A DNA stretch of 6,236 nucleotides from an uncultured Candidatus Methylacidiphilales bacterium (GTDB lineage: Bacteria > Verrucomicrobiota > Verrucomicrobiia > Methylacidiphilales > CALFVM01). The DNA lies in assembly GCA_937928665.1 (NCBI GenBank), contig CALFVM010000294.1:1-6236 (forward strand), written 5' to 3'. The position numbers and the translations under genes are program-made. The notes beneath the pieces were generated by a model. That model was not told the DNA's origin and ran no database searches. It was given only the letters and a program-made list of their open reading frames with translations. Shown here piece after piece: positions 5,909-6,236 of the stretch. Each line of letters begins with the position of its first letter. Positions within the stretch are counted from its first letter, which is position 1.

Positions 5909-6236
5909 GTGTCCTGGGACGCCCTCCAAGCCCTCGTTCTCCCCGACCCTTGGCAGCAAGCAGCTATTGAGGCTCTTTTGGCCGGGCGCGACGTCATCGT
6001 CGATGCCCCCACCGGTGCCGGCAAAACCTACATCTTCGAAAAACTCGTCGCCCGCACCGGTTCCCGCCATCGGGCCGTTTACACCGTCCCCACCCGCGCC
6101 CTGGCCAATGACAAATTTGCCGAATGGCGGGCCCGCGGCTGGCGCGTCGGCCTGCTCACGGGCGACTTCACCGTCGATCCAGATGCCCCGATCGTCGCTG
6201 CCACCCTCGAATCCATCCTCCCCACCCAAACCACCC
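5909..6236 (+). CDS. Ski2-like DExH-box helicase (N-terminal part, runs off the right edge)
   Basis: 109 codons of an ATP-dependent superfamily 2 helicase are visible before the window ends. PDPWQQAAIEAL (12-23) is the Q-motif-like entry, with the aromatic-Gln pair typical of the Ski2/Mtr4/HelY branch. APTGAGKT (33-40) is Walker A (motif I). YTVPTRALANDKF (58-70) is motif Ia, and GLLTGDFTVDPDAPIVAAT (81-99) matches the family's GLLTGD-x-S/T-x-N-x-DAP region. The DExH motif II and the second RecA lobe are outside the window. Relatives unwind RNA, or RNA-DNA structures, in the cytosol. The family usually continues TTE-I/V-LRN; here TLESILPTQ takes that place, a modest divergence. The start is the GTG at 5909: an in-frame TAG sits four codons upstream at 5897-5899, and the sequence is helicase-like almost from the first residue. 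No Shine-Dalgarno is seen. It could instead belong to a broader DEAD/DEAH group. Confidence 0.88.
   Translation, partial: MSWDALQALVLPDPWQQAAIEALLAGRDVIVDAPTGAGKTYIFEKLVARTGSRHRAVYTVPTRALANDKFAEWRARGWRVGLLTGDFTVDPDAPIVAATLESILPTQTT

Noticed and set aside
5741..6229. Minus-strand open frame of 162 codons covering the gap and the helicase start
   Set aside because: It is opposite the helicase, whose Walker A and motif Ia are unmistakable, and its Gly/Asp-rich translation matches no family.
1..6236. Search for CRISPR repeats, tRNA/rRNA genes, insertion sequences, attachment sites or a defence cassette
   Set aside because: I saw no spaced repeats, cloverleaf, transposase, long terminal inverted repeats or defence-associated gene cluster. 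The helicase fragment alone does not imply a defence system.

Overview
This is a 6.2 kb stretch of ordinary-looking bacterial chromosome: seven genes, two of them cut by the window edges, with no RNA gene, mobile element, CRISPR array or phage gene that I can support. Base composition is GC-rich. Codon choice and protein style suggest a Gram-negative member of the Verrucomicrobiota or a related PVC lineage; this is an impression from the sequence, not a placement. Clear Shine-Dalgarno sequences are missing in front of most starts, and three of the seven genes appear to start with GTG or TTG.

Layout. Left edge, minus strand: the first 37 codons of a YggS/PLPHP-type pyridoxal-phosphate homeostasis protein. 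Divergent from it, after a 53-bp gap holding a perfect LysR-type dyad (T-N11-A), is a complete LysR-family regulator (167-1084, +). A 112-bp gap with two weak hairpins leads to a class I SAM-dependent methyltransferase (1197-2075, +). Its stop codon overlaps the stop codon of the next gene, a YfeH-like SBF/CPA membrane transporter on the minus strand (2072-3115). Divergent from the transporter, across a 64-bp gap with a 7-bp direct repeat spaced 21 bp, is a large hybrid sensor kinase (3180-5738, +) with the order TM, CHASE4, TM, HAMP, PAS, HisKA, HATPase, receiver. After a 170-bp gap, the right edge carries the N-terminal 109 codons of a Ski2-like DExH helicase starting at GTG 5909.

How they relate. 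No single pathway links these genes. The two divergent pairs (yggS/lysR and transporter/kinase) are the only arrangements suggesting shared control. The LysR protein probably regulates its own promoter and perhaps yggS through the dyad at 143-157. The kinase has an intact phospho-acceptor His, receiver Asp and nucleotide-binding glycine boxes, but its N-box has Thr where the family has the second, Mg-coordinating Asn. This is the most checkable functional oddity in the window.

A second pattern spans everything: the + strand is C-rich and G-poor whichever strand is coding, so + genes use C-ending codons and - genes use G/T-ending codons. This looks like replication-strand skew. I found no convincing undescribed system.
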